From Kamptonema formosum PCC 10802 (lineage in GTDB: Bacteria; Cyanobacteriota; Cyanobacteriia; Cyanobacteriales; Oscillatoriaceae): a DNA stretch of 64,000 nucleotides. The stretch is from contig NZ_KB235948.1 in assembly GCF_000332335.1 (NCBI RefSeq), positions 805,783-869,782 of the forward strand, written 5' to 3'. This document shows positions 1 to 10,074 of the stretch, piece after piece. The notes under the pieces are model-generated. The model ran no database searches. It saw only the letters and a list, made by a program, of their open reading frames with translations, and was not told the DNA's origin. A program made the position numbers and the translations under genes. Within the stretch, counting starts at the first letter, position 1; each line of letters starts with the position of its first letter.

Positions 1-200
1 ACGTTGAGGGTCTGGCCCAGTTTGTTGCCGGTTTGCGCAATGTCGAAAAAGTGGAAGTGCTGCCCTTTCACAAAATGGGCGAATACAAGTGGGATATGCT
101 AGGATATGACTATCAGCTCAAGGACACAGAGCCGCCCTCCCCAGAATTAGTGCGTCAAACCGCAGACATTTTTAGACGCTACGGGCTGAAAGTCCAGTGA
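1..200 (+). CDS. pflA: Pyruvate formate-lyase activating enzyme, C-terminal end (partial)
   Basis: The window opens inside a gene; the last 65 codons and the TGA are present. The motif LPFHKMGEYKWDMLG followed by YDYQL is typical of the C-terminus of the radical-SAM glycyl-radical activase that switches on pyruvate formate-lyase in the cytosol under anoxic conditions. The iron-sulfur cysteines lie upstream, outside the window. The next gene on the same strand is adhE, which uses the acetyl-CoA made by formate-lyase, so the identification fits its context; pflB is expected just to the left. Family assignment rests on this short tail only. Confidence 0.8.
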   Translation, partial: VEGLAQFVAGLRNVEKVEVLPFHKMGEYKWDMLGYDYQLKDTEPPSPELVRQTADIFRRYGLKVQ

Positions 201-788
201 AGCTTAAGAAAGTCGGTTTCTTAAAGAAACCGGGTTTATGGGGCGCACTGTGCTTTACAAAATTTGACACGCACCCCCCCGGAACGCCACCGGCTTTCGT
301 TCCCGGAGCGAGCCTAACCTCTCCCGCACACCCACTGAGCAGCAGTAACGGCAAAGGCCAGATGAATTGGCTTTCTAGTCCAGCCAGGTGCGTTCCGCGT
401 TCAGAAGAGTCTGTACAGCACTCGCGCCCTCCTGAAGCAGAACGCACCTGCAAGCTGCCGCAAATATTAGGAATTGTTAAAATAAGGAGTGCTAGCTTGC
501 AAGAAATGACACAAAGCAAAAAAGTTGGGTATAATGAGAGTGAGGAAGAAAAGTTGGGAGCATCCCAATGATGCAACTCCACTAAAATCAAGCGCGTTCC
601 GCTCCCCCTGTTACGCTCTCCCCCCCCTCCCGGTAGCGCAAGATTTCTGCCCCACTCGGATGGGCGGGTAAATTCCCTGGGGTTTTCAGTAATGAGCAAG
701 CAGGAGAACAGCAATCAGGGGCTTCAGAAGGGTTATTAATAGCTGGCGCTGTTCTCACAGGTTTTATAGAGTTTACCGTAAATAAAGA
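201..788. other. Intergenic region between pflA and adhE
   Basis: 588 bases without a convincing gene. It holds a fragment of the AAACCGGG hairpin repeat (about 211-240), a good promoter match at 506-535 and a short inverted repeat TTGGGAGCATCCCAA at 553-567 that would lie in the adhE leader. An open frame covers much of the interval, but it starts inside the hairpin repeat and resembles no known protein. Confidence 0.6.
506..535 (+). promoter_or_regulatory. Predicted sigma-70 type promoter of adhE
   Basis: ATGACA (506-511, one mismatch from TTGACA) and a perfect TATAAT (530-535) are separated by 18 bp. Transcription would begin near 542, giving an adhE leader of about 245 nt with a small GGGA-GCA-TCCC hairpin. 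Seen directly; activity is inferred. Confidence 0.55.
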
Positions 789-3482
789 GTGATGAGAGTT
801 ACAAATCTCCAAGAACTGGAAGCGCTCGTTCAGCGAGTCAAGGCGGCTCAAGCCAAATATGCCACCTACACCCAAGAACAGGTGGATGCCATCTTCAAAA
901 AAGCCGCCCTGGCCGCGAACGCCGCCCGCATCCCACTGGCCAAGATAGCCGTAGAAGAAACCGGCATGGGCGTGGTGGAAGACAAGGTGATTAAAAATCA
1001 CTTTGCCTCGGAATACATCTACAACAAATACAAGCACGACAAGACCTGCGGCGTAATCGAAGAAGACAAATCCTTCGGCTTCCAGAAAATTGCCGAGCCG
1101 GTGGGTATCCTGGCGGGGATTGTGCCGACAACCAACCCCACCTCGACGACGGTATTCAAAGCTCTGATCGCGCTGAAAACCCGGAATGGGATTATCTTCT
1201 CCCCGCACCCCCGGGCGAAAGGCAGCACCATTGAAGCCGCGAAAATTGTCCTGAAAGCGGCAGTGGAAGCCGGCGCACCGGCAGACATCATCGGCTGGAT
1301 TGACGAGCCCACCGTACCGCTGTCTCAAGCTCTGATGCAGCACCCTGACATCAAGCTGATTCTGGCCACCGGCGGTCCGGGAATGGTGAAAGCCGCTTAC
1401 TCATCGGGACACCCCTCCCTCGGTGTGGGAGCAGGCAACACCCCCGCCGTGATTGATTCCAGCGCTCACATCAAAATGGCGGTGTCTTCCATCCTGCTGA
1501 GCAAGACATTCGACAACGGCATGATCTGCGCTTCCGAGCAGTCTGTGATCGTCGTCGATGATGTGTACGAGACTGTCAAGGAAGAGTTTGCAGAGCGGGG
1601 CGCATACTTCCTGACGCCCGAAGAGAGAGAAAAGCTGGCGAGCAAGATTATCGTCGGCGGACGCCTGAATGCTGAGATAGTTGGGCAGCCGGTGGAAAAG
1701 CTGGCTGATCTGGCGGGAATTTCAGTGCCGGCGAACACCCGAGTCCTGATTGGGGAAGTGGGAGAAATTGGTGCCGGTGAGCCGTTCTCCTACGAGAAAC
1801 TGTCGCCCATTTTGGCAATGTACCGGGCGAAAGACTTTCACGAGGCTACAGACAAAGCCTCTCAACTGATTATCTTTGGGGGTCACGGTCACACCTCAGT
1901 CCTCTATACCGCGCCGTCGAACACGGAACACATCAAATACTTTGAGTCCAAAGTAGAAACGTCGCGCGTGCTGATTAATACGCCTTCGTCTCAAGGTGCC
2001 ATTGGCGACCTGTACAACTTCCGCCTCGACCCGTCTCTGACGCTCGGTTGCGGCAGCTGGGGAGACAACTCCGTCTCGCAAAACGTCGGTCCCCAACACC
2101 TGCTGAACATCAAAACCCTCACCGAACGGCGGGAAAATATGCTCTGGTTCCGCATCCCTCCGAAAGTCTACTTCAAGTACGGCTGCTTGCCGGTGGCGCT
2201 GCGGGATCTGGAGGGCAAGAAGCGAGCATTTGTGATTACGGACAAGCCGCTCTTTGACTTGGGGGTAACGGAGAAAGTTACCGACGTTTTGGAGCAAATT
2301 GGCGTCAAGAGCCAAGTCTTTTATGATGTAGAGCCCGACCCATCGCTGACGACCGTCAATAAAGGGCTCGCGGCGATGAACGCCTTCAAACCCGACGCGA
2401 TTATCGCCATTGGTGGCGGTTCGCCAATGGATGCCGCCAAAGTGATGTGGCTGATGTACGAGCATCCAGATATCGAGTTTGAAGGGCTGGCAATGCGGTT
2501 CATGGACATCCGCAAGCGCGTGTATGAATTGCCGGCTTTGGGTGCGAAAGCGATTATGGTGGCGATTCCCACAACATCGGGAACCGGCTCGGAAGTGACC
2601 CCATTTGCTGTGGTGACAGACGACCGCACGGGGATTAAATACCCCTTAGCCGATTACGCGCTGACGCCGAATATGGCTATTGTCGATCCGGAGTTAGTGC
2701 TCAATATGCCCAAAAAGCTCACCGCTTACGGCGGCATTGACGCCCTGACTCACGCGCTGGAAGCTTATGTGTCCGTGTGCGCCTCCGAGTTCACTAACGG
2801 GCTGGCGCTGGAAGCGATTCGCCTGCTGTTTAAGTATTTGCCGAGCTCTTATAAAAACGGCGCGAACGATCCCAAAGCTCGCGAAAAAGTTCACTATGCC
2901 GCCACGATTGCGGGGATGGCTTTTGCCAACGCTTTCCTGGGCGTTTGCCACTCAATGGCGCACAAGCTGGGGTCTACTTTCCACGTCCCGCACGGTTTGG
3001 CGAACGCGCTGATGATTTCTCACGTCATCCGCTACAACGCTACGGACGCGCCCTTGAAGCAAGCGATTTTCCCGCAGTACAAGTATCCTAACGCCAAATG
3101 GCGCTACGCCCGAATTGCCGATTATTTGGGTCTGGGCGGGAGCACTGAAGACGAGAAGGTTGAGAAGCTGATTGAGGCGGTAGAAAATCTCAAGCGCGAG
3201 CTGGATATTCCGCTGACGATTAAGGAAGCTCTGCCGGCACAGGAGAAAGCTTTCTACGAAGAAGTGGAAGAAATGGCAGAGCAGGCTTTCGACGACCAGT
3301 GCACCGGCGCGAACCCTCGCTATCCGCTGATTCGGGATCTCAAGGAACTGTACGTTTTGGCTTACCGTGGCTGTCGCGTGGAGTCGGCTCTTTACCAGAC
3401 TCCCCCGCAGCAGGAAATCCTTGATGGCAGTGCGGAATCTGAGGTGCCGGCAAGCCTGCCGGTGCTGGCACAGTCCAGATAG
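789..3482 (+). CDS. adhE: Bifunctional acetaldehyde-CoA/alcohol dehydrogenase
   Basis: Fermentative enzyme reducing acetyl-CoA to acetaldehyde and then ethanol with NADH, normally assembling into cytosolic spirosomes. The 897-aa length matches the family (about 890). An N-terminal CoA-dependent aldehyde dehydrogenase domain (about 1-440) carries the catalytic Cys near residue 247 in NGMICASEQS. The C-terminal iron-dependent alcohol dehydrogenase (about 450-870) shows GGGSPMDAAK near 541 and the metal-binding stretches GGIDALTHALEAY and GVCHSMAHKLGSTFHVPHG. Translation could begin at the GTG (789) or the ATG right after it (792); no strong Shine-Dalgarno is visible. It follows pflA and has its own promoter and a terminator, so it can be expressed alone. 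Both active sites look intact. Confidence 0.97.
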   Translation: MMRVTNLQELEALVQRVKAAQAKYATYTQEQVDAIFKKAALAANAARIPLAKIAVEETGMGVVEDKVIKNHFASEYIYNKYKHDKTCGVIEEDKSFGFQKIAEPVGILAGIVPTTNPTSTTVFKALIALKTRNGIIFSPHPRAKGSTIEAAKIVLKAAVEAGAPADIIGWIDEPTVPLSQALMQHPDIKLILATGGPGMVKAAYSSGHPSLGVGAGNTPAVIDSSAHIKMAVSSILLSKTFDNGMICASEQSVIVVDDVYETVKEEFAERGAYFLTPEEREKLASKIIVGGRLNAEIVGQPVEKLADLAGISVPANTRVLIGEVGEIGAGEPFSYEKLSPILAMYRAKDFHEATDKASQLIIFGGHGHTSVLYTAPSNTEHIKYFESKVETSRVLINTPSSQGAIGDLYNFRLDPSLTLGCGSWGDNSVSQNVGPQHLLNIKTLTERRENMLWFRIPPKVYFKYGCLPVALRDLEGKKRAFVITDKPLFDLGVTEKVTDVLEQIGVKSQVFYDVEPDPSLTTVNKGLAAMNAFKPDAIIAIGGGSPMDAAKVMWLMYEHPDIEFEGLAMRFMDIRKRVYELPALGAKAIMVAIPTTSGTGSEVTPFAVVTDDRTGIKYPLADYALTPNMAIVDPELVLNMPKKLTAYGGIDALTHALEAYVSVCASEFTNGLALEAIRLLFKYLPSSYKNGANDPKAREKVHYAATIAGMAFANAFLGVCHSMAHKLGSTFHVPHGLANALMISHVIRYNATDAPLKQAIFPQYKYPNAKWRYARIADYLGLGGSTEDEKVEKLIEAVENLKRELDIPLTIKEALPAQEKAFYEEVEEMAEQAFDDQCTGANPRYPLIRDLKELYVLAYRGCRVESALYQTPPQQEILDGSAESEVPASLPVLAQSR

Positions 3483-3487
3483 TTCTG

Positions 3488-3555
3488 CCAATTTTGGATT
3501 TGGGATTTTGGATTGAAAAAGCCGGCAGTAAAGCTTTTTCAGCATCAGGAGAAAA
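3488..3555. repeat. TTTTGGATT dispersed repeat, copy 1
   Basis: Just after the adhE stop: short TTTTGGATT-type repeats followed by GCCGGCAGTAAAGCTTTTTC. The same module follows gap1 (9701-9779), and a shorter inverted piece lies at 36611-36644. Confidence 0.7.
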
Positions 3556-3620
3556 TCCCATTTATCCCAATTGGGGAGCGGGCGCAATAAATCAAACGCG
3601 CTCCTGCATTATACAAGAAA

Positions 3621-3649
3621 AAAGCCCGCCGGTGCGGGCTTTGTTTTTA
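3621..3649 (+). terminator. Rho-independent terminator of adhE
   Basis: AAAGCCCGC, a four-base loop CGGT and GCGGGCTTT form a strong hairpin followed by a T-rich run. It lies 140 bp after the adhE stop. The preceding A run may let it also serve the convergent cupin gene. Confidence 0.8.
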
Positions 3650-3677
3650 TAGCATTTTAATCTGCCTTTAATCTAAA

Positions 3678-3728
3678 GGAGGCAGAGCCTCCAGAGAAGC
3701 GTTCCCAGCCTGAGGCTGGGAACGAGGG
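3678..3728. repeat. GGAGGC-AGAGCCTCC / GGGAACG double-hairpin repeat
   Basis: Two small hairpins in a row: GGAGGCAGAGCCTCC and GTTCCCAGCCTGAGGCTGGGAAC. Related copies occur at 11162-11213, 26681-26822 and 47494-47544, and a decayed one near 34850-34910. Confidence 0.7.
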
Positions 3729-3780
3729 AAAATGCACAAAAGCTTATCGCTAGCCAAACTTGGCGTCTTGGCAATTCGCC

Positions 3781-4260
3781 CTACTGGGTAGCAATTTCTA
3801 GACCGTACTTTGGAGCGGCTGCCAGAATTTTTTCCAGGTCTTCGCGAGTGACAGGAGGGGGCGGAGAAGACGGACTTTCCAGCTGCTGCCCCACTTCGGC
3901 TAGAAACTTTTCCAGCCCCGCTGGGATAACCCAGCACAGCATTCTTGCCGGCGTCGCTCCAATGTTTGTCAGCCGGTGCAGCTGTCCTTTTGGAGAGTGG
4001 AGAAACGTGCCGGCGGTGGCAATCAGGGTTTGTTCGTCCAGCTGGAACTCGACTTCTCCCTCCTGAATGTAGAACGCTTCGTCTTCCCACTGGTGCGTGT
4101 GGGGTGGCGTTCCGCACTGCGGTGGGACCACCAACTCAAATAGGGCATAGGCTTCACCAGTATTTTCGCCTACGGCCTTGAAGGTGTAGGAGACACCGGC
4201 TACCGAATATGAGGGGCCTTCGCCTGCGTGCAGCAACAGCCCGTTTTGATTGACTGTCAT
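3781..4260 (-). CDS. Cupin-domain protein
   Basis: 159-aa single-domain cupin. Motif 1 is HTHQWEDEAFYIQEGEVEF (two His plus Glu, the usual metal ligands) and motif 2 is GTFLHSPKGQLHRLTN. The profile resembles the quercetin-dioxygenase-like cupin group, whose members bind a divalent metal and have diverse, often unknown substrates. The C-terminal 45 residues are a proline-rich linker and a charged helix. No signal peptide. It stands alone, convergent with adhE and ending after the repeat at 3678-3728. The specific reaction cannot be inferred. Confidence 0.8.
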   Translation of the reverse strand: MTVNQNGLLLHAGEGPSYSVAGVSYTFKAVGENTGEAYALFELVVPPQCGTPPHTHQWEDEAFYIQEGEVEFQLDEQTLIATAGTFLHSPKGQLHRLTNIGATPARMLCWVIPAGLEKFLAEVGQQLESPSSPPPPVTREDLEKILAAAPKYGLEIATQ

Positions 4261-4299
4261 TGTGATTTTACTATTGAGATATTAAGTCTGTCAGCCTAA

Positions 4300-4395
4300 T
4301 ATAGCGTCTCTCCTATTAGTGAGGTACTGAGAGCCCCGGTTTCTTTAAGAAACCGGGTTTCTCAGGCGCAGTTCATCCAAGTGAGAACCGCTAGA
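4300..4395 (+). mobile_element. MITE-like palindromic element, family R1, copy 1
   Basis: 96-bp element with imperfect inverted ends (TATAGCGTCTCTC at the left; TCTAGCGGTTCTCAC read from the right) and a central hairpin CGGTTTCTTTAAGAAACCG. Related full-length copies lie at 8041-8138, 39193-39289 and 57992-58087, and a half-decayed one at 5052. It codes for nothing. Confidence 0.75.
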
Positions 4396-4665
4396 GACAC
4401 AGCCAGATAAATAGATGATAGACTTATTCCAACTCTCCAGGCTGCTAATTTTTACCGCTTCACAAAAATTTACCTGATCGGCTGTCTTTGGGAGCCTTTC
4501 CAGGGCGAACGCATTCCTGTCCTGACCGGCAGCCGGTGCGGTCGCGCCCGGGAATCTTGCGGCTGCCAGAAAGAGCTACAATAAAAGCAGTACAGCAGGG
4601 AGCAACCCAAAACGAGCCTGAACTGGATTGCCTCCCTTGAGATTCTGAGTATTGCAAAATTTTAT

Positions 4666-5007
4666 ATGTCGCAAGATAGCCAGACACTGCTCCACTTCGC
4701 CAAAGCCGCTCGGCTGCTCCTTGAATTCAAACAGGGGATAGATAAAACTGCTTTTCTCAACGATGTTAAAAAGCAATCAGCCATCCTGTATCAGTTTGTT
4801 ATTTTAGGCGAAGCCGTTAAGCGCCTTTCCCAGGAGTTCCGCCACCGGCACCCAGATATTCCCTGGTCGTCGATTGCCGAAATGGGGGACAAGCTGATTT
4901 ATAATTACGACTGGGTTAATCTCGATCGGGTTTGGGATATCGCTGAGGAAGATATTCCCAATTTTCTGGCGGCGATAGAACCGCTGCTGCGGGCGCAGGA
5001 GGCGTGA
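4666..5007 (+). CDS. HepT-like (DUF86) protein with degenerate active site
   Basis: 113 aa, all helical. The C-terminal half closely follows the DUF86/HepT pattern: ILGEAVKRLSQEFRHRHPDIPW and then DKLIYNYDWVNLDRVWDI. HepT toxins are HEPN-fold ribonucleases whose active site is an R-x(4-6)-H-x-Y motif, usually read as RDKLIHDY. Here the Arg is Gly and the His is Tyr (GDKLIYNY), so RNase activity is unlikely. HepT normally pairs with a MntA nucleotidyltransferase; none is recognisable within 650 bp upstream or in the FMN reductase downstream. ATG start at 4666, without a clear ribosome-binding site. The gene sits between two R1 elements in opposite orientation. Likely an orphan or decaying antitoxin/toxin relic, or a HEPN protein with a non-enzymatic role. 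Confidence 0.8.
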   Translation: MSQDSQTLLHFAKAARLLLEFKQGIDKTAFLNDVKKQSAILYQFVILGEAVKRLSQEFRHRHPDIPWSSIAEMGDKLIYNYDWVNLDRVWDIAEEDIPNFLAAIEPLLRAQEA

Positions 5008-5051
5008 AGTGCCGGCACGGGCAAATGCTGCCGGTGGCAGCCAGAATGATT

Positions 5052-5147
5052 TATAGCGGTTCTCACCTGGATGAAGTACGCATCAGAACCCCGGTTTCTT
5101 CAAGAAACCGGGGTTCTGGGCACTCCAGTGCTAAGCTCAGAAAAAAC
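5052..5147 (-). mobile_element. MITE-like element, family R1, copy 2 (right half decayed)
   Basis: Begins with TATAGCGGTTCTCA, continues GGATGAAGTACG and the central hairpin CCGGTTTCTTCAAGAAACCGG, in reverse orientation relative to the copy at 4300. After about 5121 similarity to the family fades and no clear right terminus is present. Confidence 0.6.
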
Positions 5148-5164
5148 CAACCGGACTATCACTT

Positions 5165-5746
5165 ATGGCGCACACTCCCAGAATCTTGGCATTTGCCGGC
5201 AGCACCCGCACCGAATCCTACAACAAAAAGCTCGTGCGGGTTGCCGCCGCCGGCGCGAGGGCTGCCGGTGCCGAAGTCACCTACTTGGATCTGCGCGATA
5301 TCCCCTTACCCCTCTTCGATCAAGACTTGGAAGCGGCTGAGGGACTGCCTGCCAACGCCCGCCAGCTCAAGGATTTGCTGCTGGCGCACGACGGGCTGCT
5401 GATTGCTTCCCCGGAGTACAACAGCTCCATTTCAGGCGTTCTCAAGAATGCCATCGACTGGGCGTCGCGCCCGCAACCGGGCGAACCGATGCTGGCGTGC
5501 TTTGCAGACAAGGTTGCGGCTATCATGAGCGCCTCGCCGGGAGGGCTGGGCGGTTTGCGCGGTTTGGTTCACCTGCGGTCAATCCTCGGCAATATTAAAG
5601 TGCTTGTCCTTCCGGATCAGGTATCCATCCCCAAGGCTTATGAAGCTTTCAACGCCGACGGCACCTTGAAAGATGCCAAACAGCAGGAGTCAGTCGAAGC
5701 GCTGGGCGCTTCCGTCGCCACGGTGGTGGCCAAGTTGAAAGCGTAA
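5165..5746 (+). CDS. NADPH-dependent FMN reductase family protein
   Basis: 193-aa flavodoxin-fold oxidoreductase of the FMN_red family (chromate/quinone/azo reductase type). The phosphate-binding loop of FMN is seen in GSTRTESYN at residues 12-20, and the flavin-contacting segment SPEYNSSISGVLKNAIDW near 81-98 is a hallmark. These soluble flavoproteins transfer two electrons from NAD(P)H to quinones, flavins or metals and are often linked to oxidative defence. The start ATG follows a repeat-rich spacer. The gene is monocistronic, with no related neighbours. The natural substrate cannot be told from sequence. Confidence 0.9.
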   Translation: MAHTPRILAFAGSTRTESYNKKLVRVAAAGARAAGAEVTYLDLRDIPLPLFDQDLEAAEGLPANARQLKDLLLAHDGLLIASPEYNSSISGVLKNAIDWASRPQPGEPMLACFADKVAAIMSASPGGLGGLRGLVHLRSILGNIKVLVLPDQVSIPKAYEAFNADGTLKDAKQQESVEALGASVATVVAKLKA

Positions 5747-6331
5747 GTTTCATACCCACACCGGCAGGCTTGTGGGCCTAAGCCGGCACGAGCCGCAGGA
5801 TGCCCTATTACCGCACCCTGCTGAGTTTTAATGCTTACCCCACCCGATAAAACTCTCGCGAATGTAAAGTTTTCTCGGTCCGAGTTCGAGGAAATTTAAA
5901 GTTTTTGACTTTTTTAGCCTGTTTCGGTATCGCTGTATACAATATTAGTTAGAAGTTGAGCTGCAAACTTCCCCGATCGCAGGCTGGCAAGGTCGCTCAG
6001 TCCAGGCAGCGGGGACTCGCTGGCGCTCCTCCAAAACAGAACAGGGAGTTTTGCTGTTTTCAGCCATTCTCTTAAATAAACCTCTGATCCCCATGCCGGT
6101 GTTGAGCGGGCCTCCCCGTAATAACACTTAAATTGGCAACCATTATGCCGGCAGTTTCAGTAGCTCGTTCAACTCCCCTCTGCAACAGGGATCTGCGAGC
6201 TGATTCGCCACGGGCAAATCAGCTCGCAACGACCGAAACACCGTTAAAATTGCGCCTCAATTGGGTTATATGTCACGGCGGCAGCCGGTGACAGGACTGA
6301 AGGGGCGGCCAAACATACAGGAGGTTCTGAT
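5747..6331. other. Intergenic region upstream of pckA
   Basis: 585 bases. No repeat family of the window is recognised and no convincing gene is present; a 60-codon open frame on the minus strand (5945-6127) has no recognisable features. The last part carries the pckA ribosome-binding site AGGAGG at 6319-6324. Confidence 0.5.
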
Positions 6332-8032
6332 ATGGACAGTCAAAAGAAGGTGCACTGCCATTTGGATCGAGATGGGCGCATACCCCAGCTGCTCGAACAG
6401 ACCTTGGCCCACAATGAAGGGGGGGCACACAACAGCCAAACATACGGGCTGGAGTCTCTGGGGATGAAAAACCTCTGCCGCGTGTACCGCAACCTGCCGG
6501 TGGCGAGGCTGGTGGAGCACGCTTTGGCGCGCGGAGAAGGCGTTTTGGCCGCTAATGGTGCTCTGGCGGTCAAAACCGGCAAATACACGGGCCGGTCGCC
6601 TAATGATAAATTTATTGTTGTCGAGCCTGAGAGCCGGGATGAAATCCACTGGAATAAGGTCAATATTCCCATCTCGGAGGAGAATTTTCACAAGCTGTAC
6701 CGGCGGGTGATTTCCTATGTGCAGGGGCGCGACCTCTATATCTTTGATGGCTATGTCGGCGCTGACCCCAACTACCGTTTCGGCGTCAGGGTGATTAACG
6801 AGATGGCGTCGCAGAACCTTTTCGCCCAGCAGCTTTTCCTGCGACCGGCACCCGAAGAACTGGAGCGCCATCAGGCTGACTTCACGGTGATTGCAGTTCC
6901 AGGGCTGCACGGAGAGCCGGAAGACGATGGGATTAATTCAGAAGCTTTCATCGTTATTAACATCGGCAAAAAAATGGTGATTGTCGGGGGGTCTAAGTAT
7001 GCCGGTGAAATCAAAAAATCGGTATTCTCCCTGATGAATTATTTCATGACAAAGCGGAACGTCCTCCCCATGCACTGTTCTGCAAACATGGATGACACCG
7101 GCCACACGGCTCTGTTCTTTGGCCTTTCGGGCACCGGCAAGACCACCCTCTCGGCAGATCCCAACCTGCACCTGATTGGGGATGACGAGCACGGCTGGTC
7201 GGATGATGGGGTGTTCAACTTCGAGGGCGGCTGCTACGCCAAGACGATTAAGCTTTCTAAGGAAAATGAGCCGCAGATCTGGGAGGCGATCCGGTTTGGG
7301 GCGATGATGGAAAACGTCGTCCTCGATCCGCAGACTCGCGTGCCGGATTATGATGACGGCAGCCTGACGGAGAATACCCGAGTGGCCTATCCGGTGGAGT
7401 ATATTCCCAATTGCGTGATTCCGGGTGCCGGTGGCCATCCCAAGACGGTTATCTTCCTGACAGCGGACGCTTTTGGGGTTCTCCCGCCGATTGCCAAGCT
7501 GACGAAAGAGCAGGCGATGTACCACTTCCTGTCGGGCTACACTAGCAAGCTGGCGGGTACGGAGCGCGGGATTGCGGAACCGCAGGTGACGTTCTCGTCG
7601 TGTTTCGGCAAGCCGTTCCTGCCCCTGTCCGCAACGGTGTACGCCCAGATGCTGGGCGTTCGCCTCGAACACCACAAGGTGCCGGTGTATTTGGTGAATA
7701 CCGGCTGGTCAGGCGGGCCCTATGGAGTTGGCCGCCGCATTCCGATAAAATATACGCGGGCGATGGTGAGTGCGGCGCTCAATGGCCATTTGGATGCGGT
7801 GAGGTTCCGCCCCCACCCTATATTTAAGATATTGGTGCCGGAGGCGGTGCCGGGGGTGCCCGGAGAAATCCTCGATCCGAGGCAGACTTGGAGCGATAAA
7901 GACGCTTATGACCGGCAGGCGCTGGATCTGGCGCAGCGGTTTGTGGACAACTTCAAGCAGTTTAAGAGCGCTTGCCTGGATATTGTCGGAGCCGGTGCTG
8001 CCGCTGAGGCGTGCTGTCTGATGGAAGTCTGA
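6332..8032 (+). CDS. pckA: Phosphoenolpyruvate carboxykinase (ATP)
   Basis: Converts oxaloacetate and ATP to phosphoenolpyruvate, CO2 and ADP (reversible), linking the TCA-derived C4 pool to gluconeogenesis. The 566-aa protein shows the kinase-1a P-loop GLSGTGKTTLSADP (near 264-277), the metal-binding kinase-2 region DDEHGWSDDGVFNFEGG and the C-terminal NTGWSGGPYGVGRRI. It is some 25-35 residues longer at the N-terminus than many bacterial forms. The start is supported by AGGAGG seven bases before the ATG; a later start at the Met in GLESLGMKNL would trim the extension. It lies between fermentation genes and gap1, forming a run of C3/C4 carbon metabolism genes on the plus strand. Confidence 0.96.
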   Translation: MDSQKKVHCHLDRDGRIPQLLEQTLAHNEGGAHNSQTYGLESLGMKNLCRVYRNLPVARLVEHALARGEGVLAANGALAVKTGKYTGRSPNDKFIVVEPESRDEIHWNKVNIPISEENFHKLYRRVISYVQGRDLYIFDGYVGADPNYRFGVRVINEMASQNLFAQQLFLRPAPEELERHQADFTVIAVPGLHGEPEDDGINSEAFIVINIGKKMVIVGGSKYAGEIKKSVFSLMNYFMTKRNVLPMHCSANMDDTGHTALFFGLSGTGKTTLSADPNLHLIGDDEHGWSDDGVFNFEGGCYAKTIKLSKENEPQIWEAIRFGAMMENVVLDPQTRVPDYDDGSLTENTRVAYPVEYIPNCVIPGAGGHPKTVIFLTADAFGVLPPIAKLTKEQAMYHFLSGYTSKLAGTERGIAEPQVTFSSCFGKPFLPLSATVYAQMLGVRLEHHKVPVYLVNTGWSGGPYGVGRRIPIKYTRAMVSAALNGHLDAVRFRPHPIFKILVPEAVPGVPGEILDPRQTWSDKDAYDRQALDLAQRFVDNFKQFKSACLDIVGAGAAAEACCLMEV

Positions 8033-8040
8033 CAAGCTGT

Positions 8041-8138
8041 TATCGCAGCAGACAGCTCAGTAAGGTACTGAGAAACCCGGTTTCTTTAAGAAACCGGGTT
8101 TCTGGGCAAATACGTTCATCCAACTCAGAACCGCTATA
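8041..8138 (+). mobile_element. MITE-like element, family R1, copy 3
   Basis: 98 bp, starting 9 bp after the pckA stop: left end TATCGCAGCAG, then CAGTAAGGTACTGAG, the hairpin CGGTTTCTTTAAGAAACCG and the right end GAACCGCTATA. Its position suggests it may now act as the pckA 3' hairpin. Confidence 0.75.
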
Positions 8139-9662
<1,524 letters not shown>

Positions 9663-9700
9663 TGCCAGCCGGTTTTCGCCACCTGAGAGATGAGGCTTAT

Positions 9701-9779
9701 ACCAATTTTGGATTTTGGATGCCCGGATTTTGGATTGAGAAAGGCAGCAGTAAAGCCTTTTCAGCCTCAGGAAAAAATA
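9701..9779. repeat. TTTTGGATT dispersed repeat, copy 2
   Basis: CCAATTTTGGATTTTGGAT, a short insert, GGATTTTGGATTGAG, then a GCAGTAAAGCCTTTTCAGC tail. Same module and same position (directly after a stop codon) as the copy after adhE. Confidence 0.7.
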
Positions 9780-9840
9780 CTGAGCTGTTGCGCATTAAAT
9801 TTGCGCTATTCATCTCTATCACCTCGCTCCGGGGCGGCAC

Positions 9841-10041
9841 TGGTGTCAACTTAAGCTCCTGGCGATTGAAATCGCGGCTACACAAACAAAGTCCGCCTAC
9901 GCGGACTTAAGAGAATAGCTACAATCTTAAAACCCGCGCAGGCGGGTTTTGTCTGTATAGCTGCGGTTACCCGGCGGTTGTAGCCGCCAAGGGCGGCTAC
10001 AACCGCCGGGAGACTATGGGACACAGCTTAAGTTGACACCA
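9841..10041. mobile_element. 201-bp element with perfect 17-bp terminal inverted repeats
   Basis: TGGTGTCAACTTAAGCT at 9841-9857 is repeated exactly, inverted, at 10025-10041. Inside are three hairpins: AAGTCCGC/GCGGACTT (9889-9908), AAAACCCGC/GCGGGTTTT (9929-9950, terminator-like) and a perfect 19-bp stem with a 3-nt loop (9970-10010). No coding capacity. It resembles a non-autonomous miniature transposon. The GCGATTGAAATCGCGGCTA segment has a relative at about 50550-50600. Confidence 0.7.
9929..9953 (+). terminator. Possible terminator downstream of gap1
   Basis: AAAACCCGC, GCAG, GCGGGTTTT followed by GTC; a compact GC-rich hairpin with a short T run 267 bp after the gap1 stop. The symmetric A/T flanks would let it work in both directions, including for the convergent SDR gene. 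Confidence 0.5.
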
Positions 10042-10074
10042 ATAGTCCCCGTGCCCGCCCCGGAACGAGAGATA

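Noticed and set aside
197..571. 124-codon frame between pflA and adhE
   Set aside because: Starts inside a dispersed hairpin repeat, overlaps the adhE promoter and has no recognisable features.
5945..6127. 60-codon minus-strand frame upstream of pckA
   Set aside because: Chance frame without features.
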